This document shows positions 35,044 to 43,327 of a stretch of 64,000 nt of DNA, one piece after another. A model generated the notes under the pieces. The model made no database searches. It was not told the DNA's origin and saw only the letters and a program-made list of their open reading frames with translations. The stretch's first letter is position 1; each line of letters begins with the position of its first letter. The stretch is taken from the NCBI GenBank assembly GCA_963802415.1, contig CAWDIH010000002.1, forward strand, positions 620,001-684,000, written 5' to 3'. Position numbers and translations under genes: made by a program. The stretch is from DATAES01 sp963802415 (GTDB lineage Bacteria; Actinomycetota; Acidimicrobiia; Acidimicrobiales; JACDCH01).

Positions 35044-36252
35044 CGCCGGTTCCGGACCTACGTGGTCGTCGCGCCGATGGCCGGGACGATCCTCGGGCGC
35101 AACGAGGACACAGTGGGTGCCCCGATAGATCGTCGGCATGCACTTGTTGCAGTGGACGCACAGGCTCTCCCGGTCGTCGCCCTTCTGCCACCGACCGACC
35201 AGATCGGGCTCACGCAGCAGCGCGCGGCCCATCTGCACGAACTCGAACCCTTCCTCCTGCGCGGCGCGCACGGTGTCGAGCCGGTTGATGCCCCCGAGGA
35301 GGACCAGCGGCATGTCGAGCGCGGCGCGGAACTGCCGCGCGTAGGGCAGGAAGTACGCCTCTTCGAAGGGGTACGTCACGAAGAATCGCTTGGCGAGGAG
35401 TTTGAAGCCGAGCCGCAACTTCGGCGGAAACGTCTGCGCCATCTCCGTGATCGGCGCGTCACCACGGAACAGGTACATCGGATTCTCGAACGAGCTGCCA
35501 CCGGTGAGCACGATGGCGTCGAGCGCACCGTCGGCCTCGAGCATGCGAGCGACATCGATGCTCTCGTCGATCCACTGCCCGCCGGGCACGCCATCGGCCA
35601 TGTTGAGCTTGGCCAGCACCGCGACCCGATCACCCGTCGCCTCCTTCACAGACATCGCGATCCGGCGAGCGAGTCGCGCCCGGTTCTCGAGCACGCCGCC
35701 CCACGAGTCGGTCCGCCGGTTGAGCTTCGGGCTGAGGAACGCGCTGACGAGATAGCCATGCCCGAAGTGGAGCTCGACGGCGTCGAAGCCCGCTGCTACC
35801 GCGCGCCGCGCCGCCGACGCGAAGTCGCCTGTGATGCGTTGGAGGTCCGCGTCCGTCGCAGCGCGTGTGAACTTCAACGCCTGCGGGGCGAACACGCGAG
35901 AGGGTGCAAGCCCTTGATGTCCCGTGCCCGCGGCCACGGGACCGGCGTGGCCCAGTTGCATGCTGGCCGCGGCGCCGGCTTCGTGCATGGCTTCGGCGAA
36001 GCGGACAAGTCCGGGAACGGCTTCGTCGCTCACGAGGATCTCGCCGGGTGCTCCCTGCCCGTCTTTGGAGACTGCGCAGTACGCCAGCGTCGTCATGCCG
36101 ACACCGCCGGTCGCGACGGCGCGGTGGTAGTCGATCAACCGGTCGGTCACGACGTGCCTACGGGTCATACCTTCGAAGGTCGCAGCCTTGATGATCCGGT
36201 TCCGCAGTGTGATCGGACCGAGCTGCGCGGGTGTGAAGGGATCGACGGGCAC
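35035..36252 (-). CDS. NADH:flavin oxidoreductase, old yellow enzyme/2-enoate reductase-like
   Basis: 405 residues from GTG 36252, eight bases downstream of TAACGT. FMN TIM barrel starting FTPAQLGPITLRNRIIKAATFEGM, with ELHFGHGYLVSAFLSP and a GRALLREPDL phosphate loop. Near the C-terminus a CVHCNKCM...C cluster resembles the [4Fe-4S] ligands of 2-enoate/2,4-dienoyl-CoA reductase (FadH), but the following FAD/NADPH domain is absent. It likely reduces alpha,beta-unsaturated carbonyls or dienoyl-CoA. Convergent with the acetyltransferase gene, divergent from the SDR gene. Confidence 0.88.
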   Translation of the reverse strand: MPVDPFTPAQLGPITLRNRIIKAATFEGMTRRHVVTDRLIDYHRAVATGGVGMTTLAYCAVSKDGQGAPGEILVSDEAVPGLVRFAEAMHEAGAAASMQLGHAGPVAAGTGHQGLAPSRVFAPQALKFTRAATDADLQRITGDFASAARRAVAAGFDAVELHFGHGYLVSAFLSPKLNRRTDSWGGVLENRARLARRIAMSVKEATGDRVAVLAKLNMADGVPGGQWIDESIDVARMLEADGALDAIVLTGGSSFENPMYLFRGDAPITEMAQTFPPKLRLGFKLLAKRFFVTYPFEEAYFLPYARQFRAALDMPLVLLGGINRLDTVRAAQEEGFEFVQMGRALLREPDLVGRWQKGDDRESLCVHCNKCMPTIYRGTHCVLVAPEDRPGHRRDDHVGPEPASS

Positions 36253-36260
36253 GCGCGGCG

Positions 36261-36266
36261 ACGTTA
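36261..36266 (-). promoter_or_regulatory. -10 box TAACGT, leaderless start
   Basis: Eight bases before the GTG at 36252 on the minus strand. Confidence 0.4.
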
Positions 36267-36300
36267 GCTGCGGCCGTTCCAACGGCTGCCAGCGGCTTGA

Positions 36301-37072
36301 ATGTCGAGCGTGACCCATACTGACCAGTTCGACCTCACCGGCAAGGTTGCCGTCGTGACCGGCGGCAGCCGCGGCCTCGGCCGTTCGATCGTGCAAGGGT
36401 TTGCAGAAGCCGGCGCCGACGTCGTCATCGCCAGCCGCAAGCTCGACAACTGCCAACAGGCCGCGTCCGAAGTCGAGGAGTCCACTGGCCGGCGCGCGGT
36501 GGCGGTCGGTTGCCACGTCGGGCACTGGAACGAGTGCGATCGTCTCGTCGAAACCGTTTACGAGCGGTTCGACCGCGTGGACGTGTTCGTGAACAACGCC
36601 GGAATGTCACCGCTCTACGAGAGTCTCGCCTCGATCACCGAAGAGCTCTACGACAAGACGCATGCTGTCAACCTGAAGGGACCGTTCCGTCTCGCGACCC
36701 TCGTCGGCACGCGCATGGTCGCAGACGGCGCCGGCTCGATCATCAACATCTCTACGGCAGGATCGATCATGGCGAGCGTGCGGGAATTGCCCTACGCGTG
36801 CGCCAAGGCTGGTTTGAACCTCATGACCATCGGGCTCGCCGAGGCGTTCGCCCCGACGGTGCGTGTGAACTGCATTCTTCCGGGCGGCGTTCCGTACGGA
36901 CGTCACGAAAGCGTGGACTCCCGAGATGCTCGAGGGTGACATGGTCCCGATGAAGCGCCTTGGTGAGGCCGGCGAGATCGTGGGCGCCGCGTTGTATCTC
37001 GCGAGCGACGCATCGAGCTACACGACCGGTGCGCTCTTGAAGGTCGACGGAGGCGTCAGCCGCCACCCTTGA
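36301..37072 (+). CDS. SDR-family oxidoreductase (frameshifted near 36895)
   Basis: Classical short-chain dehydrogenase. TGGSRGLGRS cofactor loop (20-29), VNNAGMS, the catalytic Ser in NISTAGS and YACAKAG (YxxxK). The first frame reads into a short false tail after ILPGG. The adjoining frame continues RTDVTKAWTPEMLEGD, then RLGEAGEIVGAALYLASDAS and the usual TGALLKVDGG end at 37072. A single-base indel near 36890-36898 explains it. Substrate unknown; gluconate-5-dehydrogenase or 3-oxoacyl reductase-like. The end overlaps the convergent hydrolase by 17 bp. Confidence 0.88.
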
Positions 37073-37980
37073 CGAAGTCGTCGATCAGTCGCGCCAACTC
37101 GATCGGCTGATCGCCTTGCACGCTGTGCCCGGCCTCTTCGACATGCTCGACCGCGCGCCTCAGGACGGCGTCGAAGCAGTTCCTGTTCATCGGCGTCGTC
37201 GACGACGGACTGCGGCAGCATGCCGCGCACCAGCATGAGCGGTACATCGATCCGTTCGACCGCGTCCCACAGCATGTCGAAGTCCGGCCCACGCGCGACA
37301 TCCGCCTCTGGCTCGAACGCACGGAAGCGTTGGTAGCGCCACACCCAACTGCCGTCTTCACGCTGCACTGCGTTGTGCAGGATGCCGCGCCGTAACGACG
37401 ACACTGTGCGGGTCGGGTTGTACTCGATCGTCCGGGCCAGGATCTCGTCGAAGTCGGCAAAGCTCTCGGGCCCGTTGATGAACGCGGTGATCGTCGATGC
37501 TTTCTCCCGGTTCACGCCGGGTGTCACGTCGACGAGCACGACCGACCGCACGAGCTCCGGACGCGCGTCAGCGAGCGCGATCGTGGTGACGCCGCCCAGC
37601 GACATGCCGATCACGGCCTTGGCGTTCGGCGCGAGCGCGCCGACTGCCGTGGCGACGTCGACGGCGTTGTCCTGCACCCCCAGCGATCCGTTGCGTCCAC
37701 CGTCTGAGTGGCCGTGCCCGGGCAAGTCGATCGCCACGAGCGGGCGGTCCAACGCGAGCGCAACGGTGTCCCACGTGTGCGCGTTCTGAGCGCCGCCGTG
37801 GAGGAACACGAGCTCGGGATCGTCCTTGCCCCAGACGAGCGCGCTGAGGTTCCGTCCACCTTCGATCTCGACCTGCTCGCGACGCACGTCGGGAGGACCG
37901 TCATACGGGATGCCGAACTCTTCTGCGTTCTCGTGGAACAGCGAGAACTCGTCGTATGGGATGCGTTCCACCTCTGCCAT
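37056..37980 (-). CDS. Alpha/beta hydrolase (frameshifted near 37152)
   Basis: Serine hydrolase of about 307 residues. Starts MAEVERIPYDEFSLFHENAE with no cap-domain signal. Oxyanion FLHGGAQNAHTW, DLPGHGHSDGG and nucleophile GMSLGG are followed by a long helical cap. The first frame degenerates after RRRPEA; the adjoining frame gives VEHVEEAGHSVQGDQPIELARLI, with the catalytic His in GHS, to the stop at 37056. One extra G near 37152 fits. TAGGGT lies seven bases before the ATG at 37980, overlapping the divergent promoter of the acyl-CoA dehydrogenase gene. Confidence 0.88.
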
Positions 37981-37987
37981 GCCGCGC

Positions 37988-37997
37988 ACCCTACTTT
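37988..37997. promoter_or_regulatory. Overlapping divergent -10 boxes
   Basis: In the 24-bp gap between the hydrolase ATG (37980, minus) and the acyl-CoA dehydrogenase ATG (38005, plus), TAGGGT (minus, 37988-37993) and TACTTT (plus, 37992-37997) share two bases. Each is seven bases from its start codon. Confidence 0.45.
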
Positions 37998-38004
37998 TCA
38001 CGGA

Positions 38005-39192
38005 ATGCGTGACGATGAAGCGATCGTCCACGAGGCCGTCGATCGCCTGCTCGCCTACCACCCGCCGTCCGCGACGGCCTTCGCCGACTTTCTCGGCGCG
38101 CAGTTCGATGCCGGCCTGGCGTGGATCCATCTTCCTGTAGGGAAGGGCGGCCTCGGGTTGTCGGCAGGCTTGCAGGCAATCGTAAGGCGCCGGCTCGACG
38201 AGGCCGATGCGCCGGACGGGTTCATGCGCAACCCGATCGGCCATGGAATGGCCGGCCCCACAGTCGTGGCGCACGGCAGCGAGGCGCAGCAGGCGCGGTA
38301 TCTGCGGCCGAACTTCACTTGCAACGAGGTTTGGTGCCAGCTGTTCAGTGAGCCCGGCGCCGGGTCGGACGTCGCGTCGCTTGCCACGACGGCCGAGCGC
38401 ATCACGTCGAAGACCGGCGGCGACGAGTGGATCGTGAACGGGCAGAAGGTGTGGACCACGCTGGCGCACAAGGCGCGCTGGGGCATGTTGCTGGCGCGGA
38501 CCGACCCCGACGTGCCGAAGCACGACGGCCTCACGTACTTCGTCGTCGACATGCACGCGCCGGGCGTCGATGTGCGCCCCTTGCGGCAGATGAGCGGTGA
38601 GGTCGAGTTCAACGAGGTCTACTTCACTGACGTCGTCATCCCCGATGCGGAACGCCTGGGCGCGGTCGGTGACGGTTGGCGAGTGAGCACCACGACGTTG
38701 ATGAACGAGCGATACAACATGCCGACGCCGCCTCGCCGCGGTGAAGGCGCCATCGCGAACGCGGTCGGCGCGTGGCGGACGGGTGGTCGTGTCGCTGCGT
38801 CGCGCGACCGCCTCATGCAAGCGTGGGTCGACGCCGAGGTCGGCCGCCTGAATGCATTGCGCGCCGGTCAGGCACGGGCCACCGGGTCACCGGGCCCTGA
38901 AGGGTCCGTCGGCAAGCTCGGTCTCGCCAACATCAGCATGCTCGTCGCCGAGCTCGGCGTCGACCTCATGGGCGCCGAGGGAACCCTGAACGACAGCTAC
39001 GACACCGTGCGCGTCGCCGAGTCTCCGACGCGCTCGTCATTGCCACATCGTTTCCTCCACAGCCGTCAGGCGTCGATCGCAGGCGGTACGTCGGAGATCA
39101 TGCGCAACATCCTGGGGGAGCGCGTGCTCGGCCTTCCGCCCGAGCCCCGGCTCGACAAGGACGTGCCGTGGAGCAAGGTACCGAGGAGTTGA
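38005..39192 (+). CDS. Acyl-CoA dehydrogenase
   Basis: 395 residues from ATG 38005. FAD-binding CQLFSEPGAGSDVASLAT and WIVNGQKVWTTLAHKA, and a C-terminal RQASIAGGTSEIMRNILGERVLG. The latter matches acyl-CoA dehydrogenases lacking the medium-chain Glu at that exact place, so the catalytic base may be elsewhere, as in isovaleryl or long-chain types. The HpaI-type aldolase gene follows 1 bp after the stop, so both are probably cotranscribed. The start has TACTTT seven bases upstream and is leaderless. Confidence 0.92.
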   Translation: MRDDEAIVHEAVDRLLAYHPPSATAFADFLGAQFDAGLAWIHLPVGKGGLGLSAGLQAIVRRRLDEADAPDGFMRNPIGHGMAGPTVVAHGSEAQQARYLRPNFTCNEVWCQLFSEPGAGSDVASLATTAERITSKTGGDEWIVNGQKVWTTLAHKARWGMLLARTDPDVPKHDGLTYFVVDMHAPGVDVRPLRQMSGEVEFNEVYFTDVVIPDAERLGAVGDGWRVSTTTLMNERYNMPTPPRRGEGAIANAVGAWRTGGRVAASRDRLMQAWVDAEVGRLNALRAGQARATGSPGPEGSVGKLGLANISMLVAELGVDLMGAEGTLNDSYDTVRVAESPTRSSLPHRFLHSRQASIAGGTSEIMRNILGERVLGLPPEPRLDKDVPWSKVPRS

Positions 39193-39193
39193 G

Positions 39194-39946
39194 TTGACCA
39201 ACCGGCTTCGAGAGGCTGCCACGAAGGGAACGGCCTTCGGCGTCTGGTGCACGGTCCCGAGCGGCGCGGTGACGGAGCAGCTGGCACTCACTGATCTCGA
39301 CTACGTGTGCATCGACTGCCAGCACGGCCTTGTCGACTACGCGGACATGCTCGTCATGTTGCAGGCGATGGCGCGCACGAAGGTCACCTCTGTCGTGCGG
39401 GTCGTCAGCCACGACCACGCGATGATCGGCAAGGTGCTCGATGCCGGAGCGGACGCGGTGATCGTCCCGATGGTCAACGACAGGGCGCAAGCGGAGTACG
39501 TCGCATCAGCGTGTCGTTACGCGCCACGAGGCATCCGCAGCTATGGACCGGTGCGAGCGAATGCAACCGTCGGATCCGCCGAGACCGATGTGCTCGATGC
39601 GCACGTGCTGTGTCTCGTGATGATCGAGACCGAGCAGGGCGTCGCCAATGCGAACGAGATCTGCTCGACCCCTGGGATCGACGGTGTCTACATCGGGCCG
39701 GCAGACCTCGCCATCAGCCTCGGCGAGCGTCCTGGCGGACTGATCCCGGGCCGGCACTCGGAGGCGGTTCGACACGTGCTGGACCGTTGCAACGCGCACC
39801 GGATCATTCCCGCCATCCATTCGTACGACGGCGCAACCGCACGCCGCTACGCGGACATGGGATTCCGGATGGTGACGGTCGGCGTCGATCTTCGCTTGCT
39901 CCGCGCTGGGGTCGCGAACGAGTTGAGCGACGCCCGCGGCACCTGA
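39194..39946 (+). CDS. HpcH/HpaI-family aldolase
   Basis: 250 residues, TTG start at 39194, one base after the previous stop. Class II pyruvate-aldolase barrel: FGVWCTVPSG, CIDCQHGLVDYADM (acid-base His), MIETEQGVANANEI and GVYIGPADLAISLGERPG, the metal and glycine motifs of HpaI (4-hydroxy-2-oxoheptanedioate aldolase). It cleaves or forms 2-oxo acids, releasing pyruvate; natural substrate unknown. TTG initiation suggests weak expression relative to the dehydrogenase upstream. Confidence 0.9.
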   Translation: MTNRLREAATKGTAFGVWCTVPSGAVTEQLALTDLDYVCIDCQHGLVDYADMLVMLQAMARTKVTSVVRVVSHDHAMIGKVLDAGADAVIVPMVNDRAQAEYVASACRYAPRGIRSYGPVRANATVGSAETDVLDAHVLCLVMIETEQGVANANEICSTPGIDGVYIGPADLAISLGERPGGLIPGRHSEAVRHVLDRCNAHRIIPAIHSYDGATARRYADMGFRMVTVGVDLRLLRAGVANELSDARGT

Positions 39947-39960
39947 ACGTCCGTCCCATC

Positions 39961-40074
39961 GCGCACATTGTCGAGTCAGCGACCGATTTCGGTGGCTGAG
40001 TCGACACAGACCAGATCTCGCCGCAGTCTGTGTCTGTTCGGCCACCACTTTGGTGGCTGAGTCGACACAGACCG
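39961..40074 (-). repeat. Two-hairpin element B, copy 2 (inverted)
   Basis: Read on the minus strand it repeats the plan of 8667-8779. The palindrome TCTGTGTCGACTCAGCCACC-loop-partner comes first, then a 16-bp spacer, then a second palindrome whose far arm decays to CTCGACAATGT. Arms match the first locus almost exactly; loop and spacer differ. It lies between the aldolase and the PNPOx-like gene (convergent ends). Confidence 0.85.
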
Positions 40075-40083
40075 AGTCGCCAC

Positions 40084-40605
40084 TTACCCCGGCGTCCAAC
40101 TCCTGCGCTCGACTCGGGTGCCCGGTTGACCGATGTCGAGCCAGCGGGCGACGTCGACTCGCACGAGGTCGAACTCGAACAGCGGATCGTTCGACATCGT
40201 TTCGATCATGCCGCCGACCTCGCTCGCTGCGCCGATGGCGACGACCGCAGCTCGCTTCGCGTCGTCGTCGCTCACCTCGATCGCGTTTGCGCGGATGCAC
40301 AGCTCGTCGTCCTCTGGACCGGGGGTGGCGTGGATCACGCAGCGGGGATCGCTACGCAAGTCGTTTCCCTTCGGTGACGCCTTCGGGATGGCGGCGTAGA
40401 GGCTCCCGGCTGCGAGCACGGGACAGAACGGATGCAAGCGAGGGCTCCCGTCGCGTCGCACCGTGGCGAGGTACGCAACGTCGAACCACGATTGCGGGAT
40501 CGCCGGGCGCTCGCCGCGGTGCAGTGCGTGGATGCCCGGCCAGAGCATGGCCGCGACCGCGGCGAGATCGGGCGCCTCACGTTCGAACTCCGCCCATGTG
40601 GCCAC
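40084..40605 (-). CDS. Pyridoxamine-5'-phosphate oxidase-like (split-barrel flavin) protein
   Basis: 173 residues with the PNPOx-like split barrel: YLATVRRDGSPRLHPFCPVL, LYAAIPKASPKGNDLRSDPRCVIHA. Could bind FMN, haem or F420; actinobacteria have many F420-dependent versions with this layout. Function unknown. Ten bp beyond it is a small alpha/beta protein gene on the same strand, probably in the same operon. Confidence 0.82.
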   Translation of the reverse strand: MATWAEFEREAPDLAAVAAMLWPGIHALHRGERPAIPQSWFDVAYLATVRRDGSPRLHPFCPVLAAGSLYAAIPKASPKGNDLRSDPRCVIHATPGPEDDELCIRANAIEVSDDDAKRAAVVAIGAASEVGGMIETMSNDPLFEFDLVRVDVARWLDIGQPGTRVERRSWTPG

Positions 40606-40614
40606 TGGTCCGTG

Positions 40615-41055
40615 CTACGGCGCGTGCAGTGTCCGGACGCGCTCGGCGACCACGTGGGTGACAGGGATCGTGTACTCACGGGCCATCTTGTGCGGCACGT
40701 CCTGCTTCAGCCAACGCGAAGGACCTGGTGGCAGCGTCGAGAGGATGATCTCGTCGAACCGCTCACCGCGGATCGGCAATTGATCCACGGCGTGCACCGG
40801 GTTCACGTCCCCGACCTCGCCCGTGAAGGACGTGCTCCCGGTCGGGTCGAGGGCGCGGAAGGAAGCGAGGCCTTCTTCGAGCACTGCTTCGGCATCTCGG
40901 CGCACCTGGCCGTCCGTCCACGCGTGGTCGTTCGGATGCCGCTCGGGCACGAGCAGATGGAAGCTGCAGTCTCCTTCGGCGAGTCGCCGTTGCACCTCCT
41001 CTCGCAGGTGCTCGCCACCGAGGGTCTTGTGAGCAACGACGAGGATGCGACGCAT
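40615..41055 (-). CDS. USP-like small alpha/beta protein
   Basis: 146 residues. Begins MRRILVVAHKTLGGEHLREEVQRR with a first strand-loop-helix like universal stress proteins, and continues with FHLLVPERHP and DEIILSTLPPGPSRWLKQDVPHK, a USP-type late strand. A GGGGGG Shine-Dalgarno precedes the start. No recognised specific function. It overlaps nothing; 63 bp before it is the second P-loop kinase. Confidence 0.65.
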   Translation of the reverse strand: MRRILVVAHKTLGGEHLREEVQRRLAEGDCSFHLLVPERHPNDHAWTDGQVRRDAEAVLEEGLASFRALDPTGSTSFTGEVGDVNPVHAVDQLPIRGERFDEIILSTLPPGPSRWLKQDVPHKMAREYTIPVTHVVAERVRTLHAP

Positions 41056-41118
41056 GGCGCCCCCCTTCTGCGGGACTGCTGCGGCGAAGCCGCATCCGCG
41101 AGCGTACTGCGGCCTGCG

Positions 41119-41652
41119 TCAGTCTTCGCCTGACGAGAGGGCGGTGATTCGAGCGGCGACCGCCGCAACGTCGACGGGCTCGGTCGTGTCGACTTCGATC
41201 AGCGGCGCATCGAGCGCGAGCGGCACGGGCTCGCGGGAACGCCATCCTTGGATCGCCTCGTCGGCTTGGTGCTCGGGCAGGTGACCCCGATGCCGGTCCG
41301 GCGCGCCGACGCGCTGCATGTAGCGCTCGGCTGCCACCTCGATCGGGCAGCGGCAGTAGACCTGGATCAGCGGCTGGCCGAGCGCTCGAAGGTCGGCTTC
41401 GGAAACGCCAGGCCAGAAGTGCGATTCGAGCACGGCCGAACCAAGGTCAGCCGCGACCGCGTACATGACACGGTGCGCGGCGCGGCCGAGTCGTTGCGAC
41501 CACTGGAGGTCACCCGTCCCGAGCGCGTCGAACAGCGCTTCTTTGATGACGTCCTTCGACACCAGTGGAACCTCGAGCTGGCGGGCGAGCGGCCGAGCGA
41601 GCGACGTCTTGCCGCTCCCCGGCACGCCCGCCACCACGATGATGTGTCGCAC
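41119..41652 (-). CDS. AAA_33/zeta-toxin-like P-loop kinase, paralogue
   Basis: 177 residues. MRHIIVVAGVPGSGKTSLARPLARQ (Walker A GVPGSGKTS), then VSKDVIKEALFDAL. Same size and plan as the 8013-8552 product (VVVSGPAGTGKTT ... CRDEIKEGM). The C-terminal DAPLIEVDTTEPVDV is also shared (VPSIDVDTTDGYNPE). Acceptor unknown. A family A palindrome lies 60 bp upstream. Confidence 0.8.
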   Translation of the reverse strand: MRHIIVVAGVPGSGKTSLARPLARQLEVPLVSKDVIKEALFDALGTGDLQWSQRLGRAAHRVMYAVAADLGSAVLESHFWPGVSEADLRALGQPLIQVYCRCPIEVAAERYMQRVGAPDRHRGHLPEHQADEAIQGWRSREPVPLALDAPLIEVDTTEPVDVAAVAARITALSSGED

Positions 41653-41710
41653 GCTCCGAGTCTGACTTGTCCGGAGCGGAGTGCGGCTACGCGCGCTCCT
41701 TCCTGCAACT

Positions 41711-41754
41711 GGCGTTCGTTAGCCACACGTCGTGTGGTTGGTGCACGCCGAAAC
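41711..41754. repeat. Intergenic palindrome, family A copy 3
   Basis: GGCGTTCGTTAGCCACAC and GTGTGGTTGGTGCACGCC around a short loop, with the family ending CCGAAA. In the gap between the P-loop kinase start and the acyl-CoA ligase stop. Confidence 0.7.
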
Positions 41755-41765
41755 GTGCGTGGCGA

Positions 41766-43313
41766 TCAAGGCCAGTAACGGTCTCGCACGAGGCGGCGGT
41801 AGATCTTGCCGGTCTCGAAGCGGGGAAGATCGTTCACGAAGTCGACAGAGCGCGGGCACTTGAAGTGGGCGAGCCGAGCGCGTGTGAACTCCATGAGCTC
41901 GCGCTCGAGCTCGAGAGACGGCGAGCATCCGGTGCGCAACTCGACGACGGCCTTCACGGCTTCGCCCCAGTCGTCATCGGGAACGCCCACGCATGCGACG
42001 TCGGCAACCGCGGGATGCTCGAGGATCACAGCATCGACCTCGGCGGGATAGATGTTCACGCCTCCGGAGATGATGAGCTCCGCGGTGCGTCCGCTGAGGA
42101 AGAGATAGCCCTCGTCGTCCATCCACCCCATGTCGCCGAGCGTGAAGAAGTCACCCTCGTGGCTTCTCGCCGTCTTGTCGGGGTCGCGGTGGTACTCGAA
42201 CGGATCGTCGTTCGACCGCCGAAGCCAGACCATGCCGATCGTGCCGGCAGGTACGTCCTTGCCGTCGGCGTCGCGCACGACGACTTGCTGGCCGGCGCCA
42301 GCCTTGCCGACCGTGCCGGGACGCTCCAGCCATTCCTTCGACGTGACGTACGTGCCGCCGCCTTCGGTTGCGGCGTAGTACTCCTCGACGATCGGCCCCA
42401 ACCACTCGATCATCCGCTGCTTCACCGGGACAGGGCAGGGTGCGGCACCGTGCACCACCAACCGCAACGACGACAGGTCGTACCGGTTCTTCACATCCTC
42501 GGGCAGCGCGAGGAGGCGGTGGAACATGGTCGGCACCAGATGGATCGTCGTCACGTGGTACTCGTCGATGAGCTGCAGCGTCTCCTCCGGCGACCAGCCA
42601 TCCATCAGCACGACACCAGAGCCGGCGGCGAGCGGCGCCGTGAGCGAGATGGTCAGCGGCGCGGCGTGGTAGAGGGGTCCTGTGCACAGGCTGCACTGGC
42701 TCTCGCCCGCTGCGGTTCCGAGCTTCGAGTACACGCGATAGAGGCTGGGAGGCTTCTCGATGGCGCGCCGAACGCCCTTCGGACGGCCGGTCGTGCCCGA
42801 TGTGTAGAGCATGGTTGTGCCGGGACGCGGATCGTCGATGTCATCGGACGCCTCCGCCGCGACCGAGTCGTCGTAGGAAGCGAAGCCGTCGATCGGTCCG
42901 CCCACTGCGAGCTTGACAACCGACGGACTCACGGCCGCTGCGACTGAACCGAGCGCGCCGGCGAACCGCACGTCGCCGATGAGCGCGGCGGCCTCACTGT
43001 CGTCGACGATGTACGTGATCTCGTCTGCAGTCAGGTGCCAATTGATCGCGGTCAAGCGCATGCCACCTCGCAGCACGGCCTCGTAGACCTCGACGAATTC
43101 GGGGCGGTTCGAGCACACCAGCGCGATGGTCGATCCGGGGTCGACCCCTCGGGCGCGCAGCGCTCGCAACAACTGGTTCGCACGCGCGTTCAGTTCGGCG
43201 AACGTGCGGTGGCCGGCCTGCGATATCACCGCCGAGCGATCGGGTGCTTCCGCCGCGTACACCGCGGTGACCATGCCGCGCTCGATCAGTTCCTGTCTGG
43301 ACAGCGTGGGCAT
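41766..43313 (-). CDS. Acyl-CoA synthetase (AMP-binding)
   Basis: 515-residue adenylate-forming ligase, complete in one frame. ATP P-loop YTSGTTGRPKGVRR, core YYAATEGGGTYV, GDMGWMDDEGYLFLSGRTAELIISGGVNIYP, and the catalytic Lys in FETGKIYRR. Substrate likely a carboxylic acid activated for the neighbouring catabolic genes. Start at 43313 with a GAGGAA Shine-Dalgarno. It ends 14 bp before the truncated amidohydrolase gene on the same strand, suggesting one operon. Confidence 0.93.
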   Translation of the reverse strand: MPTLSRQELIERGMVTAVYAAEAPDRSAVISQAGHRTFAELNARANQLLRALRARGVDPGSTIALVCSNRPEFVEVYEAVLRGGMRLTAINWHLTADEITYIVDDSEAAALIGDVRFAGALGSVAAAVSPSVVKLAVGGPIDGFASYDDSVAAEASDDIDDPRPGTTMLYTSGTTGRPKGVRRAIEKPPSLYRVYSKLGTAAGESQCSLCTGPLYHAAPLTISLTAPLAAGSGVVLMDGWSPEETLQLIDEYHVTTIHLVPTMFHRLLALPEDVKNRYDLSSLRLVVHGAAPCPVPVKQRMIEWLGPIVEEYYAATEGGGTYVTSKEWLERPGTVGKAGAGQQVVVRDADGKDVPAGTIGMVWLRRSNDDPFEYHRDPDKTARSHEGDFFTLGDMGWMDDEGYLFLSGRTAELIISGGVNIYPAEVDAVILEHPAVADVACVGVPDDDWGEAVKAVVELRTGCSPSLELERELMEFTRARLAHFKCPRSVDFVNDLPRFETGKIYRRLVRDRYWP

Positions 43314-43327
43314 CGCGGCTTCCTCGG

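Noticed and set aside
37018..38820. 600-codon minus-strand frame extending past the hydrolase start
   Set aside because: The segment above 37980 is antisense to the acyl-CoA dehydrogenase. The hydrolase begins at MAEVER.
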